Shown here: in pieces, positions 7,645 through 17,167 of the stretch | How the letters are laid out: each line of letters starts with the position of its first letter | How positions within the stretch are numbered: the stretch's first letter is position 1 | DNA from: Patiria pectinifera | Lineage: Eukaryota; Echinodermata; Asteroidea; Valvatida; Asterinidae | NCBI GenBank assembly: GCA_029964075.1 | Contig: CM057135.1 | Coordinates: 14,720,863 to 14,784,862, forward strand | Direction of reading: 5' to 3' | DNA length: 64,000 nt | Program-made: the position numbers and the translations under genes | The notes under the pieces: model-generated | Database searches by the model: none | What the model was told of the DNA's origin: nothing | Seen by the model: the letters and a program-made list of their open reading frames with translations, nothing else

Positions 7645-10191
7645 TTAAAGGATTCGCGTACGTGTTTCGCTGTCTGTAAGTGCATCCAAGAAAAAGTCCC
7701 TCGCCATTGTTGTCTGCGCGGCAGCTGGAAGTTCACTGAATGTCTTGTCCACCAGCAGACGGACATCCTGGGCTAGCTCTGAAAGGGACTCTCCGCTTTT
7801 CTGACGCCTATTCTTCAGCTGAATTCTGTGGAACTCTTTACGTCCATCCGGCTCAAATCTCGCTTTTAAACCATCAACCAGGCTTTGGTATGTGGTTCCG
7901 TCCTTTCGCATGCCCTGGAGCACTTGTTGAGCTGCACCTGTAAGGGAGACGGCCAGAAACTCTGTCCTCTCTCGTTCTTCCCATTTATTAATGTTTTCAC
8001 ACATCTCAAAGTGCCTGTGGTATGCCGACCATGACGTTTTCCCATCGTAGCGATCTGGGCGCATGACTGGTCGCTCTCGTACAAATCTTTGCTGCAGAGT
8101 TGCCTGGTTGGATGTATCGGGGACTGGCGCAGGGAGTCCACATTTCCTGTAGTTGGTGTTCGGAGGCAAGTTCGCCGGTGCACCGACGGGTAAACCAACC
8201 TGTATGCCGGCTCTCCATGCAGCGGCAGTCGGTGCACCGAGCACTGGTGCACCAAGGGATGCATCTGGATTCTGAGCTGTCCATATTTGTTCACTTCCGC
8301 GCACAAGTCCTGCACCATGCGTGGCCAATGGTGCCCCCATAGGTGCACTGGTATACTGCATCTGTTGTGCCGCAAAGGACTCCGGCAAAGGCTCCCGGTG
8401 CCCCGGTACTGACGGTTGTATATGGACTGTGTTTCCCGAACCTATCGTGGCCATCGGTGCCCTGGTCGGTGCACCGATATACGGCATCTGTAGTTGTGCT
8501 GCCATTGACCTCTTTGGATCCATCTCCTTGTGCCCCGGTGCCGACGGCTGAAGCCGCTCCGTGCTTCCCGCACTGTGCACCGCCATCGGTACCCCGGTCG
8601 GTGCACCGATATACGGCGTCTGTTGCACCGCCATTAACCACTTTGGATTAATCTCCTGGTGCCCCGGTGCCGACGGTTGAAAACGCTCAGCGCTTCCTGC
8701 ACCATGCGCCGCCATCGGTACCCCGGTCGTCGCACCAACATACGGCGCCTTTTGCTGTATTGCCATTGACCACTTAGGATCAATCTCCAGGTGCCCTGCT
8801 GCCAACGGTTGAAACCGTCCCGCGTTTCCCGCACCCTGCGTCTGTTGCTGAAATACCATTGACCACTTTGGATCAATTTCCTGGTGCCCCGGTGCCGACG
8901 GTTGAAACCGCTCCACCTTTCCCGCACCATGCGCCGCCATCAGTAGCCCGGTCGGTGCACCGATATACGGCGTCTGTTGCTGAACTACCATTGACCGCTT
9001 TGGATCAATCTCCTGGTGCCCCGATGCCGACGGTTGAGACCGCTCCACCTTTCCCGCGCCATGCGCCGCCATCGGTACCCCGGTCGGTGCACCGATATAC
9101 GGCGTCTGTTGCTGAACTACCATTGACCGCTTTGGATCGTTCTCCTGGTGCCCCGGTGCCGACGGTTGAAACCGCTCCACCTTTCCCGCACCATGCGCCA
9201 CCGTCGGTACACCGGTCGGTGCACCGATATACGGCGTCTGTTGCTGTAGCATCATTGACCACTTCGGATCAATCGCCTGGTGCCCCGGTGCCGACGGTTG
9301 AAACCGCTCCACCTTTCCCGCACCATGCACCGCCGTCGGTACACCGGTCGGTGCACCGATATACGGCGTCTGTTGCTGAACTACCATTGACCACTTCGGA
9401 TCAATCGCCTGGTGCACCGGTGCCGACGGCTGAAACCGCTCCACTTTTCCTGCACCATGCGCCGCCGTCGGTACACCGGTCGGTGCACCGATATACGGCG
9501 TCTGTTGCTGAACTACCATTGACCACTTCGGATCAATCGCCTGGTGCACCGGTGCCGACGGCTGAAACCGCTCCACCTTTCCCGCACCATGCGCCGCCAT
9601 CAGTACCCCGGTCGGTGCACCGATATACGATGTCTGTTGCTGTACTTTACTTGACCAACTTCTATCAATCTCCTGGTGCCCCAGTGCCGACGGCTGAAGC
9701 CGCTCCGCGTTTCCCGCATCTTGCGCAGCCATCGGCACTCCGGTCGGTGTCTCGGACGGCGCCCCGTTAGGTGTACCGATGTACAGTATTTGTTGTGTTG
9801 GAAGTGTCGACGCCGGCGACTTCTCCTGGTGTCCCGTTGCCGACGGTTGAAGCTGTCCCTCGTTTTCCTCGCTCTGCGGCGTAGCCATCGGTTCCCCGGT
9901 CTGTGCACCGATCGACTGCATAAGTTGCTGCATTTCACCGTGTCTGCGAAGAACTTCCCCACCGTGTAACGGTGTCGACGAACGGGTCGCAACGAGGCTT
10001 GCCTCTGGCGCTGCCCAATGCACACCCCCTAACTCACCAGGCACATCGACCACGCAGTGAAATGACTCCCCCGCAAGGGTGGGCGAAACTGGCTGTAGCG
10101 TGTGAAACCAGGGGGATGTGGCGTCGAAGCCCGGTGACGTGGATGGGGAAGCGGGTGTCATAGGGGTGGGAGCTAGGCTGTGATCGGCCAT
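7645..10191 (-). CDS. gag: Gag with N-terminal 44-residue tandem repeats
   Basis: A Gag protein of 848 residues up to a premature TAA (7645-7647). I choose the ATG at 10,191 (MADHSLAPTP); an earlier in-frame Met lies inside the 5' LTR. Residues about 130-640 are a low-complexity region rich in Pro, Gly, Gln and Ala built from 44-residue tandem units. The structured capsid-like domain follows (RPVMRPDRYDGKTSW ... FARFEPD-type region and RRQKSGESLSELAQDVRLL), as in Ty3/gypsy Gags. The protein would assemble the intracellular particle. Most gypsy Gags are much shorter, and the excess here is the repeat block. Confidence 0.85.
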   Translation of the reverse strand: MADHSLAPTPMTPASPSTSPGFDATSPWFHTLQPVSPTLAGESFHCVVDVPGELGGVHWAAPEASLVATRSSTPLHGGEVLRRHGEMQQLMQSIGAQTGEPMATPQSEENEGQLQPSATGHQEKSPASTLPTQQILYIGTPNGAPSETPTGVPMAAQDAGNAERLQPSALGHQEIDRSWSSKVQQQTSYIGAPTGVLMAAHGAGKVERFQPSAPVHQAIDPKWSMVVQQQTPYIGAPTGVPTAAHGAGKVERFQPSAPVHQAIDPKWSMVVQQQTPYIGAPTGVPTAVHGAGKVERFQPSAPGHQAIDPKWSMMLQQQTPYIGAPTGVPTVAHGAGKVERFQPSAPGHQENDPKRSMVVQQQTPYIGAPTGVPMAAHGAGKVERSQPSASGHQEIDPKRSMVVQQQTPYIGAPTGLLMAAHGAGKVERFQPSAPGHQEIDPKWSMVFQQQTQGAGNAGRFQPLAAGHLEIDPKWSMAIQQKAPYVGATTGVPMAAHGAGSAERFQPSAPGHQEINPKWLMAVQQTPYIGAPTGVPMAVHSAGSTERLQPSAPGHKEMDPKRSMAAQLQMPYIGAPTRAPMATIGSGNTVHIQPSVPGHREPLPESFAAQQMQYTSAPMGAPLATHGAGLVRGSEQIWTAQNPDASLGAPVLGAPTAAAWRAGIQVGLPVGAPANLPPNTNYRKCGLPAPVPDTSNQATLQQRFVRERPVMRPDRYDGKTSWSAYHRHFEMCENINKWEERERTEFLAVSLTGAAQQVLQGMRKDGTTYQSLVDGLKARFEPDGRKEFHRIQLKNRRQKSGESLSELAQDVRLLVDKTFSELPAAAQTTMARDFFLDALTDSETRTRIL
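8300..9790 (-). repeat. 132-bp tandem repeat inside gag
   Basis: The motif GTCGGTGCACCGATATACGG recurs at 8951, 9083, 9215, 9347, 9479 and 9611, exactly 132 bp (44 codons) apart. More diverged units extend to both sides, about ten in all. The period is a multiple of three, so the Gag frame is kept. Confidence 0.92.
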
Positions 10192-10240
10192 ACCTGTCGG
10201 CGTAAACTGACTTAACACGGAATATTTTAAGGGATGGAAC

Positions 10241-10256
10241 AAACCGCTGCCACCAA
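10241..10256 (-). promoter_or_regulatory. Primer-binding-like site
   Basis: Immediately after the 5' LTR the minus strand reads TTGGTGGCAGCGGTTT. A TGG start is expected for a site pairing with a tRNA CCA end. I could not match it to a specific tRNA. Confidence 0.6.
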
Positions 10257-10701
10257 TGTAGCGTTTGACCAATGGGTTGTAAGTGACGAATGTGATATTC
10301 CTAGGAGTTTGCCGACAGAGTACTGTAACACAATGACAGACTAAACAACACGTTGACGTGGACGAAAGAAATGTGACCCGGAGACAGTGCCTCAGTTTTT
10401 AACTTTTAATCCTCAACAAATCATCAATAGGTCAATCACATTATAACAATAATTGCTGATTATTTGAACACTGATTCACCTTAATTCAAGCAGGGTAGCT
10501 GTCCGTCAAGGGAGATTCGGGCTCGGTCCTTTTTGGAAGTCCCGCAGCGCACAACCGTTCCGCTCCAAGCTAGCACAACAACAACCACCTTTTTCCCGCG
10601 CGCGCTACCAAACTTATTACATTAGTCTGCGCTGCTAATCTGCGCATGCTCGCCCGGCCCTACTCTCCGGACGGACAGCGCCACATGTGATAATCGCTAC
10701 A
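10257..10701 (-). repeat. 5' LTR of the gypsy element (445 bp)
   Basis: Begins TGTAGCG and ends CGCTACA; partner of the copy at 1,929. It would supply the promoter of the element. ATAC follows at 10,702-10,705. Confidence 0.95.
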
Positions 10702-10759
10702 ATACGTTCCCCGCTATATCCTGAGACGAGCAACCAGTAATTATTACTTAATCGACATC

Positions 10760-10837
10760 TTAATTAAACATTCAGTTTAATATACTGGCTGTTCAATGAA
10801 CAGCGTTTCAGGTATTAAGCTGAAAAGAACAGATACT
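10760..10837 (-). ncRNA. U2 snRNA-like fragment (stems IIa and IIb), LINE target site
   Basis: Reading the minus strand from 10,837, AGTATCTGTTCTT matches the invariant part of U2 snRNA before stem IIa. It continues TTTCAG-CTTAATAC-CTGAAA (stem IIa) and then GCTGTTC-ATT-GAACAGC (stem IIb), then ATATTAAACTGA as in the region before the U2 Sm site. Several bases differ from metazoan U2 as I remember it, but paired positions changed together, so both stems remain perfect. The Sm-like stretch (AATGTTTAA) is poor. The 5' part of U2 is missing because LINE A is inserted directly upstream. It is either a diverged U2 variant or a U2 pseudogene. Confidence 0.6.
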
Positions 10838-12400
10838 ATTTTTTTTTGGTTTCGGGTCCTCCTAAAGAAGATCCCAGGATAGGGTAGTCACACTACACCT
10901 TAGTTAGTGAGGCTACGAGCCTCCCTACCCTTTGCCTAATAATTAAACTGACAAACACTTAACACGGACAAGACAAACAAACTGTGTAGCCACGCTACCC
11001 ACGCGTTACCATGGTAGGGTACGACCCTAACTGTCTGCTGAAAGGCATATTCAAACAACATGTATACTGTTCTGGCCTCGGGGAGTGTGGGACGCCCCCT
11101 ATCCAGTTAGATAACCAGGCATACAAGGAGTAGGTTCAACTTCAAATTTATTCCTTGACATACACATGGTCAGCTGTAAAAATAATCAAATAAGGAAAAT
11201 TACAATAAAAAAGGCGTAAAGGACAAAATGATATAATGATTGACAGGGATAATATGAAATAATTTCCCATTACAAAAAAATATGACGACAAGCTAGCAGG
11301 TAGATGACAGAGTAACCGACCAGAATGGATCAAATGTACATGTATGTAAGTGTGACACATGAAGTACACAACGATCGCTTCATCCTCAATGACAATAACA
11401 TTATACTTCTAAAAGGAATATGCAAAGACTTACAGAGCTGTTGTGTCTCCAAATACACATTGTACTGCCAAACCTTTGAGAGGACAAGTCGCATATAGTG
11501 AATAAGAACCTTGCAAAGAATAAGCAACAAGCTATTTTAACAATCAAATCAAATAAACTACAATGCACAAGGACTTAAAAAATCATTTCCCAAAAAATGA
11601 ATAAGTAGGCACATGTCACTTCGTGTCAGAAATCCAAGCCAATTACATGAAAATGTATACAAAGGGGGATATGGCAAAGAGCAACTGCTTATAAACAACA
11701 TACGAAAACTTGATCTTACACCACACTATATGGATTCAAGAAATTTCAAAATCGAACAATGAGAATTAATGCCTACGCTACATGTGAGAATGGAATGAAA
11801 ACAAACATGGCTGCCCCCAACAGAAATGAGAATTTCACAAAAATCAAGGATAAGTGACAATTGGAAAATCATAAGTTACATAAAGGATCAAGCAAATGCA
11901 AACAAGCTTACTGGGAATTATGATTAGAGCAGTGAACATATTAATTACCTTGCAAAGATAAAAAAAAAAAAGGCAGAAAAACTAGTAAAAGAACATCGAC
12001 GTGTTGGTCGGCTGACGGCTGGCGCCCAGAACGCCCGAAACCTCAAGAGGGCGCTGTTGCTACCTAACGGTCGCTCAGTTAACCAAACTGCAAACAGCAC
12101 ATATACTATACACATCCAGACGAAACTTCCAAACCTCGATAAAAAAGACCTAAAGGGTCTAAAACATGAGAGCGAAGACTCTCACAGGTTCGACACAAGG
12201 CTCTGAAGAGATGCAAAAACATGAGCAATCAAAAAGCCATGATTCTACTAAAAAAGGGCCTAAAAGTCCCCAAAACCAGGAGCTGAAAGCTCCCACACAA
12301 AAGGGACCTAAAAGGGTCCCAGTAAACCAGGAGCAAAAAAATCTCCCACACAGAAGAGACCTAAAGGGTCTAAACACCAAACACCAAGGGTATCAAAAAC
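10838..12400 (-). other. 3' UTR of LINE A
   Basis: No reading frame is supported. The end adjoining the U2 site has an A-run, preceded by a GC-rich fold (GGGATCTTCTTTAGGAGG, minus) that resembles the 3' end of LINE B (GGGACCTTCTTTGTCCC). Such 3' structures are commonly recognised by the LINE's own reverse transcriptase. The ORF2-proximal part holds a run of small hairpins. Confidence 0.6.
12146..12371 (-). repeat. Ladder of seven small hairpins in the LINE A 3' UTR
   Basis: Short inverted repeats with A-rich loops: AGACC/GGTCT (12146-12160), GAGAG/CTCTC (12168-12183), GGGCC/AGTCCC (12256-12270), GGAGC/GCTCC (12279-12293), GGGACC/GGTCCC (12303-12320), GGAG/CTCC (about 12330-12345) and AGACC/GGTCT (12357-12371). 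Most stems are exact and differ from each other in sequence, which suggests the fold is the conserved feature. Confidence 0.7.
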
Positions 12401-12751
12401 CTAAAGACAAAGAATTAGCTGACCTCCGACGAGTGTGCAGAGAATTCCCCGCACGCACCACGTAGCACGGAAGTCGTCTTCGGTCAGCCTAGCAAAATCA
12501 GCCCGAATTCTATCCCTGATCGCGCGCTTAATCCGATGGAGAACAATATCTGCGCTGGCAGTAGACTTATCGAACAAGGTCTCGCAACGCGAAGACCAAA
12601 TAAGCCACTTGACAACGCAGATCAAGTACCAAAACAAAACACAATCTGCACGGTTATTCAAATCATCAGCATACAAAACACAAGGTGCGTTCAGGGAGAA
12701 ATGTTCCCCCAAGATCTTCCCACCCACATGTTTTGGCCCACTTAATATCAA
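12401..12751 (-). pseudogene. LINE A ORF2 C-terminal tail
   Basis: Encodes the end of ORF2, recognisable by its similarity in pattern to the tails of LINEs B and C: a run such as FWYLICVVKWLIWSSRCETL followed by a basic helix (RIKRAIRDRIRADF). It is in a different frame from the RT segment and directly abuts it near 12,700. The connection domain and the cysteine motif seen in LINE B (CPRPNC) are therefore missing: an internal deletion. Confidence 0.7.
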
Positions 12752-13673
12752 TCAAAGAAGACATATCGTCAGGCCAGGCCCCGAAAATGAGGCCCTGAGA
12801 TTTGGCCATATTCAGGCGAGAACCGCTCGCTAACCCATACTGTTCAATGATACCGAACAGTCGCACCAGCGACAAGCGATCCCTGACAATGCAAGTGATG
12901 TCGTCAGCGTACTGAACGACTTTGCACTGCAAACCACTGCTGACAGGAACCACCAGACCACCGATGCGACTGTCACGGATAACTGTAGCCGCAAACGGCT
13001 CAATAAAAAGAACGTAGAGAAGAAGAGACAGGGGACATCCCTGCCTCACTCCCCTCGACAAACCAAACGGATCAGAAAAAACACCGTTAACTTAAACTTG
13101 ACTAGAAATGTCGGTGTACAAAAGTTTGACCCAGTGCAAAAAGTGAGGGCCGAACCCAAAACGACTCATGACTTTAAACAAAAAAATCCAGTTAACTCTG
13201 TCGAAAGCCTTCTGTTGGTCTAAAGAGATCACAAGGCAGTCAAGGTTCTTTCCATCCACATACGCCACCAGATCCCGTAGGAGTCTGATGTTGACGTGGA
13301 TGGACCTCCCCTTGACGCCGCAAGTCTGGAAAGGACTGATGATGTCTGGCAGTACCTTGCTGATACGTAAGCATAAGGCCTTCGACAAAATTTTATAGTC
13401 AACATTCAGCAAAGAAATTGGCCGTTTATTACGGGGATCTAACGGATCACCGGGCTTTTCTAATAGAGTAAGAATGCCCGACCGCTGAGAAACAGCTAAG
13501 CAATTCAACTTATAAGCACAACAGAAAACCCCCAGCAGGTCTGGACCTAACAACTCCCAAAAAGAAATGTAAAATTCCTTGGGAAGTCCGTCCCCACCAG
13601 GGGTCTTACAGTTGGCCATCCCCTTCAGTGCATCGGTCAACTCCGAGAGTTCAAGTGGACTCTCGAAATCCAA
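12666..13673 (-). pseudogene. LINE A ORF2 reverse transcriptase
   Basis: Two pieces in different frames. 13,092-13,673 carries the early RT motifs (GDGLPKEFY, RPISLLNVDYKIL, SLDQQKAFDRVNW with a catalytic Asp). 12,666-13,061 carries the later ones (SRGVRQGCPLSLLLY, then VQYADDIT with the Asp pair). The frame change lies between 13,061 and 13,092. The enzyme would copy its RNA directly onto nicked target DNA. Motif order and spacing fit Tx1/L1 polymerases. Confidence 0.88.
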
Positions 13674-13963
13674 AAAAAAAGGTCATGAGGGACTCTGGAG
13701 GTTAACGAGTCTAGAAAGGGAGACTGGAGATCCTCCTCTACCGGCTCCTCGCTAAACAAATCGGAATAAAAGGACCGGTAAACAGAGGCAATTTCTGCCG
13801 AAGTCTCGACAACAACGTCATCGGCACCGTGGACAGAAGAAATAAACTTTTTCCTGGCTTGCTCGGACTCCACCCGAAAGAAAAACTTGGATGGCTTCTC
13901 AGCATCATTGAGGACACGGACACGAGAACGTATTCGAGCCCCCTCAGCTTCAATGTCATCCAA
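13637..13963 (-). pseudogene. LINE A ORF2 linker between endonuclease and RT
   Basis: A segment with RIRSRVRVLNDAEKPSKFFF, matching the basic RSRV...EGEKPT/S-FF motif that stands before the RT in Tx1-type elements; LINE B has the equivalent at 53,067-53,249. It joins the RT piece by a frame change near 13,670. Confidence 0.75.
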
Positions 13964-14191
13964 TGTCTTTAATCTTCATTTCAAAGAGTCATACTGGGCT
14001 AGAAGAGCGGGGTTAGAATCCCCACTATTCAAATCAAGAAGAACAGATTTAAGAGAAGACATTAAGTCCTCCCATTTCTTCCGCTGTTTCCTGGCTAAGC
14101 GGCCAGAAAAGCTGACCAACATTTGCTTAAAAAGCAATTTGACGTCCTCCCACCAGAGGAGTTCATTATCAAACCCCTCCTTGAGCGAACG

Positions 14192-15062
14192 CTAACCTAA
14201 ATAAGCTTGCGTAAACTCTTCTCTAAAAACGGCATCAGAAAGGATGGAAACGTTACACTTCCAGTAACCGCTCCCGATGCCGGGAGAAGGGGGGAAAGTA
14301 AATTTCAAAGTAATGGCATCATGATCAGACAAATAACAGGGCGAGTGCGAACAAGACACCACATCCAGCAGACGGGACACGTAGAAACGGTCCAGCCTAC
14401 TGGACGCGGAGTTCGCCGCATTTCGCCAGGTAAAAAAATGAACATTGGGAAAACGATCTTTCCAACAGTCCTTTAGGGAAAAGGTGGACAAAAGCTGTCG
14501 CAACTCCGCGGCTCCTAAACCACACGGGAAGTGGCAGCAGAACCGCGACGGTTCAAATGGATGTCCAAAACACAATTAAAATCGCCACACATAATAATTG
14601 GAAGATTGCCTCTCAAATGAGAGGCCAGATTAGAAAGGAAAAGACGACGGGCTCCAGGGTCCGTGGGAGCGTAAACTACACAGAGATTAACACTACCACC
14701 GTGACCCTGAAGGGTACCGCTAATAATACGACCCTCAGTATCCACTGAAGAATCGAAAAAACGTAAAGGACTGCGCCTAGGAATAAGAATTACAGTATCA
14801 GAGGAGAAAGATGTGCCAAAACTGGCAAACATCTCTCCCCTCCATTCTGCACTCCATAAAGCCAAATCTGCAGGGGTGATATGACATTCCTGCAGGCAGG
14901 AAATGTCATATTGATGACAAAACTGAAAAATGCGTTTTCTTTTTAGGGAATCACGCATTCCATTAACATTCAATGAAATAATGGAAATCATTGAAATAAA
15001 CACAAGAAAGGAAAGGAAAGGAAACAGACTGATGAAGGCGTCATTTTGCCTAGAAAAAATGT
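14192..15062 (-). pseudogene. LINE A ORF2 AP-like endonuclease
   Basis: The N-terminal domain of ORF2, probably from the ATG at 14,991. Motifs in order: ISLNVNGMR, CLQECH (catalytic Glu), VYAPTDP, IIMCGDFNCVLD (Asp/Asn), then after a frameshift near 14,550 FTWRN, SRLDRFYVS and LSDHDAI (catalytic Asp-His). This fold nicks the target strand; in site-specific Tx1-like families it sets the target. The ORF1 stop (15,063-15,065) lies just before it. Confidence 0.88.
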
Positions 15063-16649
15063 TCAATACTTCAAATAGGACCTAAGGTCGGCCGATCCGG
15101 CATCCAAAACGAACTGTGCATGCTCCCGGATCAGGTGGCTAAACCAGTCATAAGAAGACAGGGTGGTATTGTCACAGCAGGGACACTTGAATTCCACAGG
15201 GGACTTATCCTGATGGACTGTCACCCTGTGGCAATTAAGCTCTGACCAAGTCTGGAAAACCTCCTTGCAAGCAGGAACGCTGCAAGGGATCAATTTATCT
15301 TGGATCCCAGGAAGCTTAAGACTTTTAAGTCTAACTCTGGCTTTCCTAACTTCGGCAACGGTAGGTCCTTTAAGAACCTCCTGTGTGGCATCAGGGGTAT
15401 CACTACACGTTTCCATGCCCTCAGAGCCCGAGCCGGAAGGTTCCTTCTCGGAAGCAATGCGGAGCACGGGCGTCTTTGAAGGAGGAGAACTTTTTGTGTG
15501 TTGTACTTCCTCATCCGAAGATGAGGACGAAATTACACGTTTCGGCGTTCCAGCAGAAAGGTGTTGCACTCAGGCTCGCTCACTGCAAACAATTTGCGGC
15601 GGGCCGTTAACATTAGTGCAATCAGCACAAGAAAGAACAGTTATTTTCCTGTGATCGATGGGGCAGTCACAGGAAATACATAAAGCATCAACCCCGTAGG
15701 GTCCAACCTGCAAATTGCAGGAACTACACCGCACCTTCGGTGGGCTAGACAAGCCGTCCTCCGACACGGTGCTTTTTAGCTTAGGGGATGGGGTCTCCCC
15801 TACAGTTGACGAGCTAGATGGAGATGCACAAGCCTCCCCATCAGAGGCAGCAGCCTGGGACTGAGGCTCGGCAGGAGTCGACGAACTCGTCTCCTCCCGC
15901 ACCACCTGAGCCCAGGTGTGTTTAGGAACTACTTTGTTTGGAGTAAGGGCACATCTTAAAGTTGTGCCCCTCCTCCCCACAAACAGTACAGAAAACTCGG
16001 TTGGGACACGAGGAAGCCACGTGCCCCCCACCAAGGCACTTATAGCACTTTTCCTGCTTACAGGAATTAGCAAAATGGCCCTGCTGGCCACACTTTGCAC
16101 AAGTCCTGGGCTGTCCAATGTAGGACACCCAGGCATTTCTATTGCCAATCCGCATAACGGACGGACTTTTTTCTTGATCTTCATACGGTACTGCCTAGTA
16201 CCGTTGAAGATCGTAGGCTGTCCAGCGTGGGTACAAAACCGACCCTGGAGAACCTCGCCATAGGCACTCAGCAAACGACGAAAAATATTGTCGTCGATGC
16301 TTAGGCAAAGATAGTGCATCCTCACGATGACAATGCCATCAAAAGCAATCACCTGACATCCGGGGATGGATGTCAGGGACGGCTGATACGTCTTCGCCAG
16401 TTCTGGCGTCTTGAACACGACATCGAATCAATGCCCTGGCAAAAGCTGGACAGCCGACAGGTGGTCCTTGGCCACAATTCCCAACTTACTAAATTCCGAA
16501 AAAAAAAAAACTGGTTTCAGCGTAACTTCGCCGCCGAACCGCAGCTCGACGGCACACTCTTCATATCGGAGAGATGGGATCTCGCCTATCTCCGACAAGC
16601 AAACAAAAAAACGAAGGAAAAGAAATTCACCAGTTGCAAAAAGCAACAA
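15063..16649 (-). pseudogene. LINE A ORF1, zinc-finger RNA-binding protein
   Basis: Order of parts: an N-terminal segment (VELRF...GIVAKDHLSAVQLLPG, 16,428-16,649) in another frame; a domain ending IFNGTRQYRMKI; a zinc-knuckle cluster (CAKCGQQGHFANSC, CYKCLGGGHVASSC, CTVCGEEGHNFKMC); a Ser-rich linker; a four-pair cysteine module (CSSC...CISC...CADC...C); an in-frame TGA (15,570-15,572); an acidic linker; and two C2H2-like fingers near the C-terminus. ORF1 proteins bind the element RNA. The breaks are one frameshift near 16,425, in or near an A-run, and the TGA. Confidence 0.82.
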
Positions 16650-16956
16650 ACAAATGCACAGGCCAGTAAATACTCCTGGTAAAACACCAACCAGTTACTA
16701 AAATGATTACTGCAGGATGCAACTGCCACCCTGCAGCAAAAAGAAAAAAAAGGGACGGTCAGCAAATTGCTGATCAGCAAGGTATTTATATATACAAGTG
16801 CAAAATGCACAGAGCCTATATGTACAAGATGGTGTGAAAGGCAAGGCTTTTTGCCTTTACGCTATACAAAAAACAACAAGAACACAAAATCCCGTACGCA
16901 CACGACTGTTGTTACGCAACACCACGGGTAACTGAATAAGAAGAAAGGAAAGGCTG
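16650..16956 (-). promoter_or_regulatory. LINE A 5' UTR, proximal part
   Basis: Non-coding leader upstream of ORF1. Positions about 16,826-16,865 form a hairpin (GCGTAAAGGC ... GCCTTTCAC on the minus strand). The upstream end is cut at 16,956 by the 27-kb transposon and the leader resumes at 44,054. The same leader, uninterrupted, is present at 60,029-60,250. Confidence 0.75.
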
Positions 16957-16962
16957 TACACT
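16957..16962. repeat. Target-site duplication (TACACT), left
   Basis: TACACT stands directly before the left inverted repeat and again directly after the right one (44,048-44,053). The homologous empty site near 60,159 has a single ACACT. Confidence 0.92.
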
Positions 16963-16993
16963 TATGGCATTATTTCTCATTCAAAAGTCAAAA

Positions 16994-17021
16994 GGTGCAC
17001 CTTTTCATGAAAAGGTGCACC
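16994..17021. repeat. Perfect 28-bp palindrome near the left end
   Basis: Starts GGTGCACCTTTTCATG and is its own reverse complement over 28 bp; it lies 31 bp from the end. The copy at 43,989-44,016 is identical. Further GTGCAC copies follow in the next 150 bp. A transposase-binding or hairpin role is an inference. Confidence 0.9.
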
Positions 17022-17167
17022 ATTTCAGTAGATGATGTTGAAACTGGAGATAAAGTGCACCGTTATAAAATGTACTTCAATTGTTGTCGCATAATTGGTC
17101 TTACAGTGCACTTTTTGAAACAGAGCACTCGTATGCTTGGCAGTGCACTGTTTGGTTTTGTGCACCA

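Larger units (their letters stand above)
1929..10701 (-). mobile_element. Ty3/gypsy LTR retrotransposon, minus strand, inactive
   Basis: An 8.77-kb element with two 445-bp LTRs, a 4-bp target duplication, a primer-binding-like site, a polypurine tract and the gene order Gag - protease - reverse transcriptase - RNase H - integrase. That order, with integrase last, places it in the Ty3/gypsy group (Metaviridae). The LTRs differ at 8 of 445 positions by my count, so the insertion is fairly young, yet the coding region carries at least three in-frame stops and two frameshifts. Its integration site is the degraded 3' flank of a U2-like snRNA fragment. Unusual points are the tandem repeat in Gag and an extra zinc-finger ORF after pol. 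Confidence 0.95.
10838..16956 (-). mobile_element. LINE A: Tx1/L1-like non-LTR retrotransposon at a U2-like site
   Basis: A two-ORF LINE on the minus strand. ORF1 has zinc knuckles; ORF2 has an apurinic-type endonuclease, a reverse transcriptase with SLDQQKAFDRVNW and GVRQGCPLS, and a C-terminal tail. This is the arrangement of the Tx1 branch of L1, which includes families inserting into U2 genes (Keno). Its 3' end abuts AGTATCTGTTCTTTTCAG of the U2-like fragment. Both ORFs are broken, and ORF2 has lost the region between RT and C-terminus. The 5' UTR is cut by the 27-kb transposon and resumes at 44,054. Confidence 0.88.

Noticed and set aside
8859..9770. 303-residue plus-strand ORF opposite gag
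   Set aside because: It mirrors the 132-bp repeat on the coding strand of gag; no start context or domain supports it.
10760..10837. U12 or other snRNA instead of U2
   Set aside because: AGTATCTGTTCTT and the stem order match U2, and nothing matches the U12 5' region.
16827..16870. U2 5' half upstream of LINE A
   Set aside because: The GGCAAAAAGCC hairpin superficially recalls U2 stem I, but the flanking bases do not match and the same sequence occurs within the LINE A leader copy at 60,029.
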